A stretch of DNA of 64,000 nucleotides from Selaginella moellendorffii (taxonomy: Eukaryota > Streptophyta > Lycopodiopsida > Selaginellales > Selaginellaceae), in contig NW_003314342.1 of NCBI RefSeq assembly GCF_000143415.4, positions 560,037 through 624,036 on the forward strand, in the 5' to 3' direction. The translations under genes were made by a program, and so were the position numbers. Below, piece after piece: positions 10,684-26,397 of this stretch (positions are counted from its first letter, which is position 1; each line of letters opens with the position of its first letter). The notes beneath the pieces are model-generated. The model was not told the origin of the DNA and ran no database searches. It saw only the letters and a list, made by a program, of their open reading frames with translations.

Positions 10684-12354
10684 TCAAGACGCAAAGATTA
10701 GATCGGCCAATCCCACGAACGCTGCCGAGTTACTTGGATCGACCCCTTGCAAGAGCTGCGTGGCTGCTTGCCTTCCACAACTTGTATCAAAGTGGAGCCT
10801 CGACGCACCAAGGAGAGTTCCCAGCTCCGCGGCATTTGGAACGAACGAGAAACTCTCCACCATTTGCTGTGCTTGGTTGATCTTCCCGGCCCGGCCAAGT
10901 ATGTCAATCACACAACAAAGCTGCTCTCTCGACGGCTCTATTTCAAAGTCATCTCGCATCGACACAAACAGGTTCCAGCCTTCCTGGAGGAGTCCAATGT
11001 GGCTACACGCCGAGAGAACTGTTCTAACACAGCCCTTCTCGGGCTCCACTCCTTCCAAAACCATGAGCTTGAAGAGCTTGATAGAATCTTGGATATGGCC
11101 AAACTGTGCAAACGCAGCTATTATAGAGCTCCAGGCAATTTGGTCTCTCTCCTCCGGCATTGTGTAGAACAAGCTGGCTACCTCGCGCAGATGCCCGTTT
11201 TGGGCATATGACGAGAGCATAGAGCTCCATGCAACCACGTCCTTTTGAGGCATGCCAACAAAGACTAACTTAGCTTCTTCAAGGAGATCCTTTCTAACGT
11301 ATGCTAGCATTAGAGCATTCCATGACAGAATGTTATGCTCTCTTGTTTTGACAAACACGTCCACTGCTTCTTCCAAATAGCCATGCCGGGCATAGAGATC
11401 CAGCATTGCGGTGGATGAAACTACGTTGTGCTCGGGCATCATATCAAACAAAGTCTTTGCTCGATCAAGGCTGTGGTGTGATCCTGTCATCAGGCTCGTG
11501 TATGAAGTCACGTCTCTCACCGGCATTTCTTCAAACAATCTCTCTGCCTCGTCGATATGCCCATTTCGGGCATAGGCTTGAAGAGCTGCGTTCCAAGTCA
11601 CGAGGTCTCTCTCCGCCATCTCTTCAAATATCTCTTTTGCTTCTAACACTTTTCCAGCTTGACCATAGGCCGAAACCATCGTATTCCAAGTCACCACAGT
11701 TCTCACACTCATCCTGTCAAACAAATCTCTAGCTTTTTCTACGTATCCATTGATTGTGTATGACGAGAGCATCGCATTCCACGAGAAAACGTTTGAATCT
11801 GGCAAAGCACGAAAGATTCTTTCAGATTCGTCAATATGCCCAGACCGGGCATATGCAAGCATCATCGCGATTCCAGCTACAGAGTTTAGCTTCGGCATCC
11901 TTTTCAGAATATCGCTTCCTTCCATCAGAAACCCTTCCTGAGCGTAAGCCGCCACCATTGCATTCCATGAAACTTCGGTGGGTTTTGATATTCTGTCAAA
12001 AACCCTCTTCGCTTTGTAGACATGCCCAGCTTGGGCATATGCTGTGATCATGATGTTAAACGATGCAACGTTTGGATTTGGGATTTTCTCAAAAACACTC
12101 TCTGCTTGATCCAAATTCCCATTCCTTGCGCAATCCATTATGATTTTGTTCCACGAAACCACGCTGGGTTTTGAGACCTTTCGAGAGCTCTCCATCGTTT
12201 CACCCAATTGCCCGCCTTGGCAAAGTGAGCTCTCCGATTCCTTCCCGGGAAATTCCAAAATGCTCCCATTCCACTGCGTGGGCGATCCATCCGGTGCAAG
12301 GAAATCGCTGGGCTTGCGATAAATCCCACCAGACGAAAGAGCTCTCTCCACCAT
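10684..12354 (-). CDS. Pentatricopeptide repeat (PPR) protein, PLS-like, no DYW domain
   Basis: Single-exon frame of 556 residues. From about residue 65 it is a run of roughly 31-residue PPR motifs with the signature xVVSWNxMVxAYAQxGxxxEA (VVSWNKIIMDCARNGNLDQA, EVSWNAMVAAYAQEG, VFSWNAMLSSYTINGYVEKA, VVTWNTMVSAYGQAGKVLEA). The end has GVEPEKGCVRTVLSACSHIG and an E-like segment (CCVIDILGRAGKINQAQQMV) and stops without a DYW domain. PPR proteins bind organellar RNA one base per repeat; the E-like end hints at an RNA-editing or processing role, the specific target being unknown. The N-terminus is not clearly a transit peptide. ATG 12354 is the first Met of the open frame. It is head-to-head with the FKBP gene, only 55 bp between start codons. 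Confidence 0.88.
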   Translation of the reverse strand: MVERALSSGGIYRKPSDFLAPDGSPTQWNGSILEFPGKESESSLCQGGQLGETMESSRKVSKPSVVSWNKIIMDCARNGNLDQAESVFEKIPNPNVASFNIMITAYAQAGHVYKAKRVFDRISKPTEVSWNAMVAAYAQEGFLMEGSDILKRMPKLNSVAGIAMMLAYARSGHIDESERIFRALPDSNVFSWNAMLSSYTINGYVEKARDLFDRMSVRTVVTWNTMVSAYGQAGKVLEAKEIFEEMAERDLVTWNAALQAYARNGHIDEAERLFEEMPVRDVTSYTSLMTGSHHSLDRAKTLFDMMPEHNVVSSTAMLDLYARHGYLEEAVDVFVKTREHNILSWNALMLAYVRKDLLEEAKLVFVGMPQKDVVAWSSMLSSYAQNGHLREVASLFYTMPEERDQIAWSSIIAAFAQFGHIQDSIKLFKLMVLEGVEPEKGCVRTVLSACSHIGLLQEGWNLFVSMRDDFEIEPSREQLCCVIDILGRAGKINQAQQMVESFSFVPNAAELGTLLGASRLHFDTSCGRQAATQLLQGVDPSNSAAFVGLADLIFAS

Positions 12355-12409
12355 CGCGGTCGTGGATCATCTTATCTTCTCCGGATTTCCCCTAAAAACA
12401 GAGCATGCC
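12355..12409. promoter_or_regulatory. Very short shared promoter space between PPR and FKBP genes
   Basis: The PPR start (minus, 12354) and FKBP start (plus, 12410) face away from each other across 55 bp. If both starts are right, each promoter must overlap the other gene's transcribed region, or one protein starts further downstream. No TATA box is obvious in this interval. Confidence 0.5.
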
Positions 12410-13153
12410 ATGGCGACTCTGTTCCACTCCCACATTCCCACTCCAAGATCGCGAATTCTCAGGCGCAGGAGGCGCATTCTCTGTGAACTGGAAGAGCAGC
12501 AGCAGCAGCAATCCCCAAAGAAGCAAGATCCAGGCACCAAAATCCAGCTCGATTCCTCCACAGACTGGATCGCTTCGTCGCTGACAAGAAGATTTGGACT
12601 GGGGGCAGGCCTGGGATACGTGGGCTTCCTCGCATTCGGTGTAATCTCCGAGCAGATCAAAACGAGAACCGAGGTCGCCCTCGAGGAGCAAGGCTCCAGG
12701 TCAGAAATCCTCGCTTAGATTCGTCCTTTCGCTTAGATCTTGCGAGGTTCTTGCAGGGAAATCCAAGATGGAAAGGAGACCGTGCTTCCGAATGGAGTGA
12801 GGTTCACAGACCTGGTAATCGGAGGAGGGGCTTCTCCCAAGCGCGGGGATTTGGTGGTCGTGGATCTTGTGGGGAGAGTGACAAGCACTGGAGAGAAATT
12901 CGTTGACACGATCGGGAACAAGAGGCCACTGGTGTTCGTGTATGGCGCGAAGCCATACTCTGGTGGGATGTGCGATGGATTGGAGTTTGCGCTGGCATCG
13001 ATGAACGCCGGTGGCGAGAGGAGGGTGATCGTGCCTCCTGCGCTAGGGTTTGGCGAACGAGGGGAAGATTTTGGAGCTCAAGGAAGAGTGGATCCAGACC
13101 AAGAGCTTGAATTCGTTGTCCAGCTTAGAAAGGTATCGATCTCACCCACATAG
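12410..13153 (+). CDS. FKBP-type peptidyl-prolyl isomerase, chloroplast FKBP17-2-like
   Basis: Model join(12410..12699, 12757..13153), 228 residues with one 57-bp intron. The N-terminus (MATLFHSHIPTPRSRILRRR) is Ser/Arg-rich like a plastid transit peptide. The FKBP domain begins at LPNGVRFTDLVIGGG and continues GDLVVVDLVGRV, KFVDTIGNKRPLVFVYG, CDGLEFALASMNAGGERRVI, VPPALGFGERG and ELEFVVQL, ending RKVSISPT. The ending (RVSIxP) and the SPKRGD-LVVxDL pattern match the plant FKBP17-2 subfamily of thylakoid-associated FKBPs. Several active-site aromatics of FKBP12 are not conserved, common in plastid FKBPs, so activity may be weak. ATG 12410 is chosen over an in-frame one at 12362 because the latter lies inside the PPR leader and lacks transit-peptide character. 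The stop is 26 bp before the next PPR start. Confidence 0.85.
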
Positions 13154-13179
13154 ATCCTCGCAGGAACTCTAGAGAATGG

Positions 13180-15879
13180 ATGTTTCCATTCAACCGGAAG
13201 GGCATCTTGCTTTCTACTGGAAGGCTCATTCGCAGCGTGAATTTGCAAGCGAGCAACACATCCCTGGAGCAATCCATTCTTTCCCTGATCGCCCAAGAGC
13301 AGCAGCAAGCTCCTGATCCAGCAGAGTGCGCGCGATTGATCATCGCCTGCAAGAACGCCAAAGCCCACGAGCAAGGAAAATTCATCCATGGCTTCCTCGC
13401 ACGGCACGGCCTCCTCCATCGCAATCCTATCCTCGCGGAGCTCCTGCTCGAGATGTACATTCGCTGTGGCAGCCTGGATGACGCCACCCAGACCTTCGAT
13501 TCCATGCCGGAGAGAGATCTCAAGTCCTGGTCCAGGATGATCACCGCAAATGCCCAGAGTGGGAACTACACGCAGGCATTTGCGCTCTTCCAGAAACTCC
13601 ACGTCCACGGTGTTCTTCCCAACCAGATCGCGCTGGTTGCCACCCTCAACTCCTGCCTCGCCGACCACCAGGTGAGATCCGTTCACGAGTGCGCTCGAGA
13701 GATCCACTGCGAGCACGAGAAGATCGTCGCGACTGCGCTGCTCAACGCCTATGGCAAATGCGGCGACCTGAAGAGCGCTGGAGCGATCTTCCGCGGGATG
13801 GAGGAGCGAGACTTGATCTCCTGGACCGCGCTGATCACCGGATACGCCCAGTTTGGCCACTCCCGCCAAGCTCTGGACCTCTACCGGGAGATGCTCATGG
13901 ACGGAGTCTCGCCGAGCAGGATCACTTTCCTCTCGCTCTTGAGCGCTTGCACGAAGCTGGGAAGCTTGCGAGAGGCCAGCCTCGTCCACGATCACATCCG
14001 GCAGAGTGGCAACCAGCAGGGGCTCTCGATCCAGAACGGGGTCGTGTGTATGTATCACCGCTGCGGCAGTGTCGAGAATGCCAAGCTGGTGTTCGATGCG
14101 ATGCCTCGGCGAGACGTGATCTCGTGGACGTCGATGATCGCGGCCTATGCCCAGAGTGGTAGCTGTGACGATGCGATCAGGCTGTACAGGAGAATGGAGC
14201 TGGAAGGCGAGAAGCCAAACAAGGTGACGTTCCTCGCGGCTATGGAAGCTTGTGCGAAGTCTTTGGCTCCGGAAGAAGAAGCCGACGCTCTTCACAGGTG
14301 CGTGATCGAGAGCGGGCTGGAAACCGACGTTGTGGTGGCCACTGCACTCGTCAACATGTATGGAAAGTCTGCCAGAACGCTCGGAAGAGCTCAAGAGATC
14401 TTCGATGGAGTAGAGAAGCGGGACAACGTCGTGTGGAACGCACTGATTGCGGCCTACGCGCAGCACGGCTGCCGCGACCGCGCGCTGGATCTCCTGGAGC
14501 AAATGCAGCGCCAGAGTTTCTTTCCGGACAAGCCGGCCTTTGTGTCCGTCCTGAGCGCGCTCACTGGCTCGTCCTCGCTCGCGCTGGGACGTTCCATCCA
14601 CGCCGCCATCGCCGACAAAGGCTTCGAGTCGGACAGCATCGTCCGGAACGCGCTGATGAACATGTATGGCAAGTGTGGCTGCGCCGAGGACGCGCTCCGG
14701 CTGTTCGAGGCCTCGCCGAGGCTCCAAAACGTGATCTCCTGGAACACCGTAATAGCCGTGCACGCGCAGAACGGCGAGCACCAGCGATCCATGGTTCTCT
14801 TCCATCGAATGCAGCTCGCAGGAGTTTCAGCCGATCGAGCCACCTTGCTCACAGTTCTCTACGCATGCACGAATCCAGCAGCTCTTAGAACCGGGAGGCT
14901 TGTCCGCGAGGTCGCCACCCAGCGCGGCTACCACCACGAAGTCAAGTTCCAGACCGCGCTCGTTCTCATGCACGCCAAGTGCGAAACTCTCGACGCCGCG
15001 GTGGAGGTGTTCGAGAGCATGCACCACCGAGACACCCCCTCCTGGAACGCCATGGTCGCAGCGTATGGCTACCACGGTAACTGCGACCTCGCGCGGAGAA
15101 CCTTCGACGACACCCCTGACAAGAACCTCGCGTCCTGGAACTCGATCATCGCAGCGTGTTCTCTCAACGGCCGCTGGAAAGAAAGCTTCAAGCTCTTGCA
15201 GCAAATGCAAGTTGATGGCGCCGTCCCGGACACTGTCACGCTAGTCACAGTTCTCAGCTCCTGCGCTGCTGGAAGCGCCATCGCCAAAGGACGAGCCGTG
15301 CATAGATTCGCGGCCGAGAACGGGCTCATGTCCGACGTTGCGGTGGCGAACGGCGTCGTGGACTTTTACGGGAAGTGTGGATGCCTGCTCGAAGCTCGCG
15401 CGGTGCTGGACGAGATGGCCAAGCTCGACGAGGTGACATGGAACTCGCTGCTTGCCGGATATGCCCAGCACGGATATGGCGTGGAAACGCTCGAGGCCTT
15501 CACCGAGATGCAGCACCGGGGCTACTCCGCCAACCGAATCACGTTCATGAGCGTCTTGCATGCATGCAGTCACGTCGGGCTCGTGGCCGAGGGCTGCAAG
15601 TATTTCAGCAGCATGATCGGCGACTATGGCTTCCAGCCGATTGAGGAGCACTGCGGCTGCATGATTGATCTGCTGGGACGAGCTGGGCACTTGAGTGAAG
15701 CCAAGACGCTGCTTGCGAGAATGCCGTTTAAGCCCAACCTGATTGCCTGGATGTCCCTGCTTGGCTCTTGCAAGGTTCATGGGAATCTAGAGCTGGGAAG
15801 GGACGCAGCGCTCAAAGTTTTGGAGTTCGACCCCGAGAATGCTGCGGCTCATATGCTTCTGTCCGAAATCGTCACCTAG
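13180..15879 (+). CDS. PPR protein, PLS-type with truncated E region
   Basis: Single exon, 899 residues. The start MFPFNRKGILLSTGRLIRSV is Arg/Ser-rich and lacks acidic residues, consistent with organelle import. From about residue 80 PLS triplets repeat: FIHGFLARHG...LLLEMYIRCGSLDDA...DLKSWSRMITANAQSG; L motifs GVxPxxxTFLSLLSAC; S motifs VISWTSMIAAYAQSG and VVWNALIAAYAQHG; many YGKCG elements. The end (HCGCMIDLLGRAGHLSEA, NLIAWMSLLGSCKVHGNLEL, ENAAAHMLLSEI) is an E1-like region, after which the protein stops with no E+ or DYW. Probably an organellar RNA-binding factor needing a separate deaminase partner if it acts in editing. It lies 26 bp after the FKBP stop on the same strand, so its promoter lies in the FKBP gene or the two share a transcript. 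Confidence 0.9.
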   Translation: MFPFNRKGILLSTGRLIRSVNLQASNTSLEQSILSLIAQEQQQAPDPAECARLIIACKNAKAHEQGKFIHGFLARHGLLHRNPILAELLLEMYIRCGSLDDATQTFDSMPERDLKSWSRMITANAQSGNYTQAFALFQKLHVHGVLPNQIALVATLNSCLADHQVRSVHECAREIHCEHEKIVATALLNAYGKCGDLKSAGAIFRGMEERDLISWTALITGYAQFGHSRQALDLYREMLMDGVSPSRITFLSLLSACTKLGSLREASLVHDHIRQSGNQQGLSIQNGVVCMYHRCGSVENAKLVFDAMPRRDVISWTSMIAAYAQSGSCDDAIRLYRRMELEGEKPNKVTFLAAMEACAKSLAPEEEADALHRCVIESGLETDVVVATALVNMYGKSARTLGRAQEIFDGVEKRDNVVWNALIAAYAQHGCRDRALDLLEQMQRQSFFPDKPAFVSVLSALTGSSSLALGRSIHAAIADKGFESDSIVRNALMNMYGKCGCAEDALRLFEASPRLQNVISWNTVIAVHAQNGEHQRSMVLFHRMQLAGVSADRATLLTVLYACTNPAALRTGRLVREVATQRGYHHEVKFQTALVLMHAKCETLDAAVEVFESMHHRDTPSWNAMVAAYGYHGNCDLARRTFDDTPDKNLASWNSIIAACSLNGRWKESFKLLQQMQVDGAVPDTVTLVTVLSSCAAGSAIAKGRAVHRFAAENGLMSDVAVANGVVDFYGKCGCLLEARAVLDEMAKLDEVTWNSLLAGYAQHGYGVETLEAFTEMQHRGYSANRITFMSVLHACSHVGLVAEGCKYFSSMIGDYGFQPIEEHCGCMIDLLGRAGHLSEAKTLLARMPFKPNLIAWMSLLGSCKVHGNLELGRDAALKVLEFDPENAAAHMLLSEIVT

Positions 15880-16038
15880 ATAGCTCGGTTCCTCTGGAAT
15901 TCAGTGGGAGGAGCTCTACAGGCAAGCGTATCAATGAAAGATGATCCTGGCTGGCGGATGTTCCTCAGTTGGAGCATGGCTAAACAGCTCAAGTTTTTGA
16001 GATTCCTACAAATGCCAAGAACAAGAATTCTATGATCA

Positions 16039-16109
16039 GCAAATGCCCAGAAGGAGGACTTTTCACAAGAACAGGTTTTTGAGATCCCACCGCAAATGCC
16101 CAGAAGGAG
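16039..16109. repeat. Small tandem repeat near the tRNA
   Basis: The block GCAAATGCCCAGAAGGAG occurs at 16039 and 16092 (period 53), with GTTTTTGAGA blocks nearby. No function is evident. Confidence 0.6.
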
Positions 16110-16160
16110 AACAGTTTGGGAATCTTGCAGAAAAAACCGGTAAAGTTTTTGAGTGTACTT

Positions 16161-16232
16161 TGTGACTGCTGGGATTCGAGCCCAGGTCTCCACGGCCACA
16201 ACGTGGAATTCTCACCACTAAACTACAGCCAC
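16161..16232 (-). tRNA. tRNA-His (GTG anticodon)
   Basis: Reverse complement of 16161-16232 folds as a tRNA. The acceptor stem GTGGCTG pairs with CAGTCAC (one G-U pair) plus discriminator A. The D-arm contains TAGTTTAGTGGTGAGA; the anticodon stem CCACG/CGTGG encloses loop TTGTGGC, giving anticodon GTG; the T-arm is CTGGG/CCCAG. No intron. The T-loop begins C-T-C-G-A-A rather than T-T-C-G-A-A, altering T54 and the pol III B box by one base. A T-run follows about 22 nt downstream on the minus strand (the A-run at about 16132-16138). Functional gene or slightly decayed copy are both possible. Confidence 0.82.
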
Positions 16233-16396
16233 ATTCAGTCACTAAGACATATATTTAACTTGATAATCTTAATTTATTATTTATAAGAAAAAACTCACAC
16301 TTATTTCATAATAATTAACTAAGTAATTTTATCAAAAAGATTCTCATAAGTGACATAACCCCATTTTTAGGGTTCCAAGAACAGAGGAAGAAGGGA

Positions 16397-17982
16397 ATGC
16401 TGGGGAAGAGATGGGTGATGCTGGTAGCTGGGCTGTGGATCCAATTCACCGCTGGTTCCCCCTACGTCTTCGGCCTCTACTCCGAATCCCTCAAGCGCGC
16501 GCTCGGCTACACGCAAACCCAGCTCGACACCATCGCCTTCTTCAAGGGAATCGGCGCCAACGTTGGCATCCATGCCGGATTGCTCTACCTGCTTGTCCCG
16601 CCCTGGGCGATCCTGGCAATTGGATCGCTCCTCAACCTCGTCGGCTATCTGTCCATCTGGCTCGCCGCCGCTGGAAAGCTCGGGCGCGTGGATTTCTGGC
16701 AAGTCTGCGTGTTCATGCTCCTCGCCGCCAATGCGCAAACCTTTCTCAACACCGCGGTGGTGGTCACCTCGGTGGCGAATTTCCCGAGCAGCCGAGGCAC
16801 AGTGGTCGGCCTCATGAAGGTAAAGATCGTTTCTTCCAAGAACTTTTGGAAACTTGACGAGATCTTTGTTTCCTCCAGGGTGGCCTGGGATTGAGTGGCG
16901 CGGTTCTTACGCTGATCTTTAGAACACTCCGTACAAGAGATCAAGTCTCGTACACTCTCTTCGCGGCTCTAGTCCCATCTCTGGCCTCTCTCTTGCTCAT
17001 GTTTCTCATCCGGCCACTGCCAGTAGCAATCGATCGATTCGAAACGACCAACTTACACAAGATCTCCGGGATCATCGTGGCTATCGCGTTTCTCCTCGTC
17101 CCAATCTCGATAGCTTCTCCAAACCAAGCGCTAGCGATGGACTTCTCAGCTCTCCTCATTCTCCTCCTCCTCGCATCGCCCCTCCTCGTTGCATTGCGAG
17201 CCGAGCTCACGGCCGAGGAAGACCACTCCACCCAAGAGCAAGCCAGGCTCTTGGAACCCGAGGATCCGCCAAGATCATCCCGCAAGCCTGACTTGCAACT
17301 CGGCCAGGAATTCACGCTCGCCCAGGCGCTATCATCGCTGGAGTTTTGGCTGCTCTTCGTCGCGGCGTTCTGTGGCATGGGAACCGGGCTCACCACCATC
17401 GACAACGTCAACCAGCTCGGCCTCTCGCTTGGCCACTCCAAGCGCGACATCTCGATCGTTGTCTCGCTCATGAGCGTCTGGAACTTCCTGGGCCGGTTTC
17501 TAGCTGGACTGATCTCGGACAAGTTCCTCCACTCGCAGGGCTTCCCACGGCCGGCTTTCATCGCCATCGCTCTGGGAGCACAGTCTCTGGGCCATCTCGT
17601 CGTCGCCATGGCTCTTCCGGGAGCTCTCTACGTTGGAACTCTGGCGATTCTTCTCGGCTATGGCGCGCACTGGTCTCTCATGCCCGCCACCGTCTCGGAG
17701 ATCTTCGGGCTGGGACGATTTGGAGCGCTCTTCAACACGCTCACGGTGGCCAGCCCGCTGGGATCTTACGTCTTCTCGGTCCAAGTTGCGGGTTCTTTCT
17801 ACGATAGGGAGGCCCGAGAGCAAGGATCTTCCAGCTGCTATGGTTCTCACTGCTTCATGGCCACCTTTCTCATTCTCGCTGGAGTTTGCGTCTTTGGGTG
17901 CCTGACCACGCTGGTGATGGTCGCGACGACGAGAGAGTTTTATAAAACCCAAGCCTTCGAGAACTCGAGAGAAAGAATATAG
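16397..17982 (+). CDS. Nodulin-like / NFD4-type MFS transporter
   Basis: Model join(16397..16819, 16879..17982), 508 residues, one 59-bp intron after GLMK. The N-terminal half carries the nodulin-like signature RWVMLVAGLWIQFTAGSPYV, FGLYSESLKRALGYTQTQLD, FFKGIGANVGIHAGLLY and NTAVVVTSVANFPSSRGTVV. The second half has the MFS-type repeats WNFLGRFLAGLISDKFL and SEIFGLGRFGALFNT, with about 12 hydrophobic segments and an acidic central loop (residues about 255-300). Family members sit in plasma or inner membranes; substrates are mostly unknown, so none is assigned. A paralogue on the same strand at 40313-42014 has the intron at the same residue. Confidence 0.9.
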
Positions 17983-18194
17983 CTATATAAAAAGCATCAT
18001 CGATCGATCAAGAGTCAGTTTTTGGACGAAAACTTAGCTCGACAATCGCGCTCCCACATCTAAAAGCTATGAAAAAATAGAGATACCTGAGAGGTTCCCG
18101 AGCAAATCAATCGTGACAGTTAATAACAGCAAACCGGAAAAATAACTTACACAAGAGAGGGACTCGCCTCCTCCCTTCTCACTCCTCCATCGTC

Positions 18195-19812
18195 TCATCT
18201 GTTCGTCGTCGTTTGAGGATTACTCGCAGCTCCATTCGCTCGCCCTTCTTCATCTCTACCGCCAACGCCGGCAGCCAGAGCCATAATATCCGGAGTGATC
18301 TCCCAGCTTCCACTCTTCCGTCCCCAGCTAGATCTTCTCGGGTGTAGTGCGCTGCTGCCGGCCACTGCTGGAGCAGGAGCAGGAGGAGCTCGCGAGAATG
18401 TCCCGTTCTTGATATCCAGACCGATGTCACCACCATTGCTCACTCTTCCCGGATCATCGGACGAAACTTCGCCGCCGCTGTTGCTGGTTGGAAGAGCTAC
18501 TCGCTCTGGCCATGCCGGCTTCACCCCTCCTTCCAAATCCGAGCCAGCAGACTTTAGAGACGTCGCCGTGGGAGTAACCGCCATTTGCTGTCTCGCTCCT
18601 TGTCCCTGTCCTGAGCTTTCCGTCGTTACTTTACCCCGAAAGTGGTTCTTGGAGGGAGCAATCTTGGAAAAGAAGATCTCGCGGAAGTTGTCTACCACGC
18701 CTAGATTGTAAGGATTGACTTTATTGTCGTAGCGGTAGCGGAAGTTCTCGTAAGTCGTCTGCACGAGTCACAGCGCACAACCCGAGATCAAAGTACTGTA
18801 CGAAGAAAACCTTTAAAGATCTTTTTCTTCTCTCTTTCATACCTGGTTTGTACCGATGAGGTAAAGGTGGAAGAGCGTGAGGCCCCCCACAAACCACACG
18901 GCGACGAACGTGTAAGCCATGAGAGCAATGGACGCGGGCGACTTTCTCATGGCTTTCCACGCCGAGCTCTGGTGGTCGTCCATGACAAACTTGATCTCCA
19001 GCGCACACATCGCAAAAACATACACACACATCAGCGTGGCCGACGAGACGAACATGAAGAAGAATCTGTAGTTCCTCTGCGAAGAAAAAAAAAAAAAGAG
19101 GAACAAGTTAGCAAAGAACAAAAGAAGAGAAGAAGCTTACTTGTCCAATGCACTGGCCAACCCAGGGGCAGTGGTGATCAAAGCGCTCCACGCAATTGTT
19201 GCAGATGGAACAGTGAGAACACCGGGGAGGCCGATAGAGCATGCACGTATCACAATACTTTATTTTCACCGCAACCCCGTTAACTATGACATCTTTCGTC
19301 CTAGCGGGTCGACGGGGCGTCCAATCCTCCGCGTCTTCCTCTGGCTCTGGAGGGTGAGCGTTCCTGGGGATAATCCCCGGATCCCTTCCAGAGGTCAGGA
19401 GAAGCAACACCAAAATCTACAGCGGAACCACCACCAAACGTAAGTTCATCCAAGAAGGCCAAAAGAAGCCATCCATAGGGAGAAGAAAAAAAAACCAAAG
19501 AACTCACATAGGCTGTGTAGACGACCATCACGACCATGATTGCGATCCCACCATTGTTGCTAAATCTATCGAGCAGGTCCCTGGCGACGAAGACGCAAAA
19601 GATCACCGCGGGGCCGATGAGGAGAAACAGCGTGACGAGCAGCGATCTCACATCTGGTCCAAAAATTAGGCGCCCGTGGAACAAGAATTTCTGGCAGCAA
19701 GCCAAGCCAAGAAAGAGAGCCCATCAGTACCTCAGATCGATCGAAGAGAAGGGAAAGAACGCGAAATTACTACATTGCTGCCTTGCCAGCTCTGATAAAC
19801 GCGCTCCTCCAT
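18195..19812 (-). CDS. DHHC-type protein S-acyltransferase (plant PAT05-09-like)
   Basis: Complement of join(18195..18758, 18843..19076, 19141..19416, 19508..19690, 19774..19812), 431 residues, frame kept through four GT-AG introns. The 13-codon first exon ([13 protein letters not shown]) joins to [18 protein letters not shown], the conserved start of plant PATs. Two membrane segments follow ([20 protein letters not shown] and the [15 protein letters not shown] region). The Cys-rich DHHC domain reads [37 protein letters not shown] with catalytic Cys in DHHC. Two more membrane segments then a TTYENFRYR (TTxE) motif and a Ser/Gly-rich cytosolic tail. It transfers palmitate to cysteines of membrane-associated proteins; substrates cannot be read from sequence. 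Confidence 0.93.
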
Positions 19813-20640
19813 CACTGATCCCCCCAGATCCTTCTCATTCTTCGCAAAAGAGACCTAAATCCTGCGAGAATTCCAGCACAAACCCCGATCGCGCGAATTC
19901 GCCGAATTGCCGTGGAGAGATCCCGAGCCGGGAGGAGAGCTACCTAGTCTAGCAGCAGCATCAGCAGCAGCAGCCGCGAGAGGCATCGTCGGTGGTGGCG
20001 TCGTCATCCATGGCAGCGCTGCGCAATGGTCAAAACCCTAGAGGAAGAACGCTTGGCCATTTCCATGCCATTGCCACTACCTAGTGAGAAGCTGCCCATT
20101 TAGCTTGTGTGGTTTTTCTTTGAATGCGCCGCGTGCGGCGGCCCCCTTGCCGCATGCGGCAAAGCAGCGACGTCGTGGGCCACGTCCGCCGCAAAGGTTT
20201 CCAACCCGCCCACGATTCGAACGCCCCACCGGTTTTAACTTCACCCCAGATTTTTCCACTCGATTGATCGCAACGTCTTCACACCAAAGAAGAACGCAAA
20301 GATCTTCCTTCTTTGCGATCGATCGAGCAAGCATAGAGCAAGTGAGAATGGGTTGATCGAAACAATCTATATCTATTTGCATCAATCGAGCGAGCAAATT
20401 TGCAACACGAAGAGCAAGATTTACAGAACCAAGGTGACCGTTTTGCCTGTGATATTTTCGATCATCTCTTCTCAGCTGGAGCTCTCCAATCTTCTCGAGA
20501 ATCTACACACAGCACAGTGAGATCGATCGAAGAGAAAGAATTTAAAAAAATGGATGGCGATCGAATCGAAATTTGGACTCACTCTTCGAAGCACCACATC
20601 GCGACTTGGGTGCTCTTGTAGCACACATACCACATCGCGA
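19813..20640. other. Intergenic: S-acyltransferase promoter side and kinase 3' side
   Basis: Upstream of the S-acyltransferase start. It contains a CAG-rich trinucleotide tract at about 19953-19975, likely 5' UTR, and a GC-rich self-complementary stretch near 20125-20165. No gene or RNA recognised. Confidence 0.45.
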
Positions 20641-26081
<5,441 letters not shown>

Positions 26082-26397
26082 CCTTCATAGAGAGTCTCCG
26101 AAATATCGTAGCTGCGACCTCTTCCGATCCCCCGAATCAAACCGCGCGGCAGGATCGAGCTCCAGAAATCCGTGGCGCGTACCTGGGAATGCTGCCGATC
26201 GATTGGGCGCCGCGGCATTGCTCTCCCTCCTCTCGAGAGATCTTACCCTAGGAAAACAACGAAGGCCAAGGGACAATCTACCGTTACTACGTCATGTTCG
26301 TACACTCTTCTAGTCCGTACATAAACTTTTTTCGAAAATTAAGGTCAAAGTGGTTGAACAAGGTCAACGTTTTGTTGACCGGCCATATAAGCTCTTT

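Noticed and set aside
13078-14805. 575-codon minus-strand frame
   Set aside because: Antisense shadow of the 899-residue PPR gene; its composition is that of a complementary strand of a GC-rich coding region and no domain is present.
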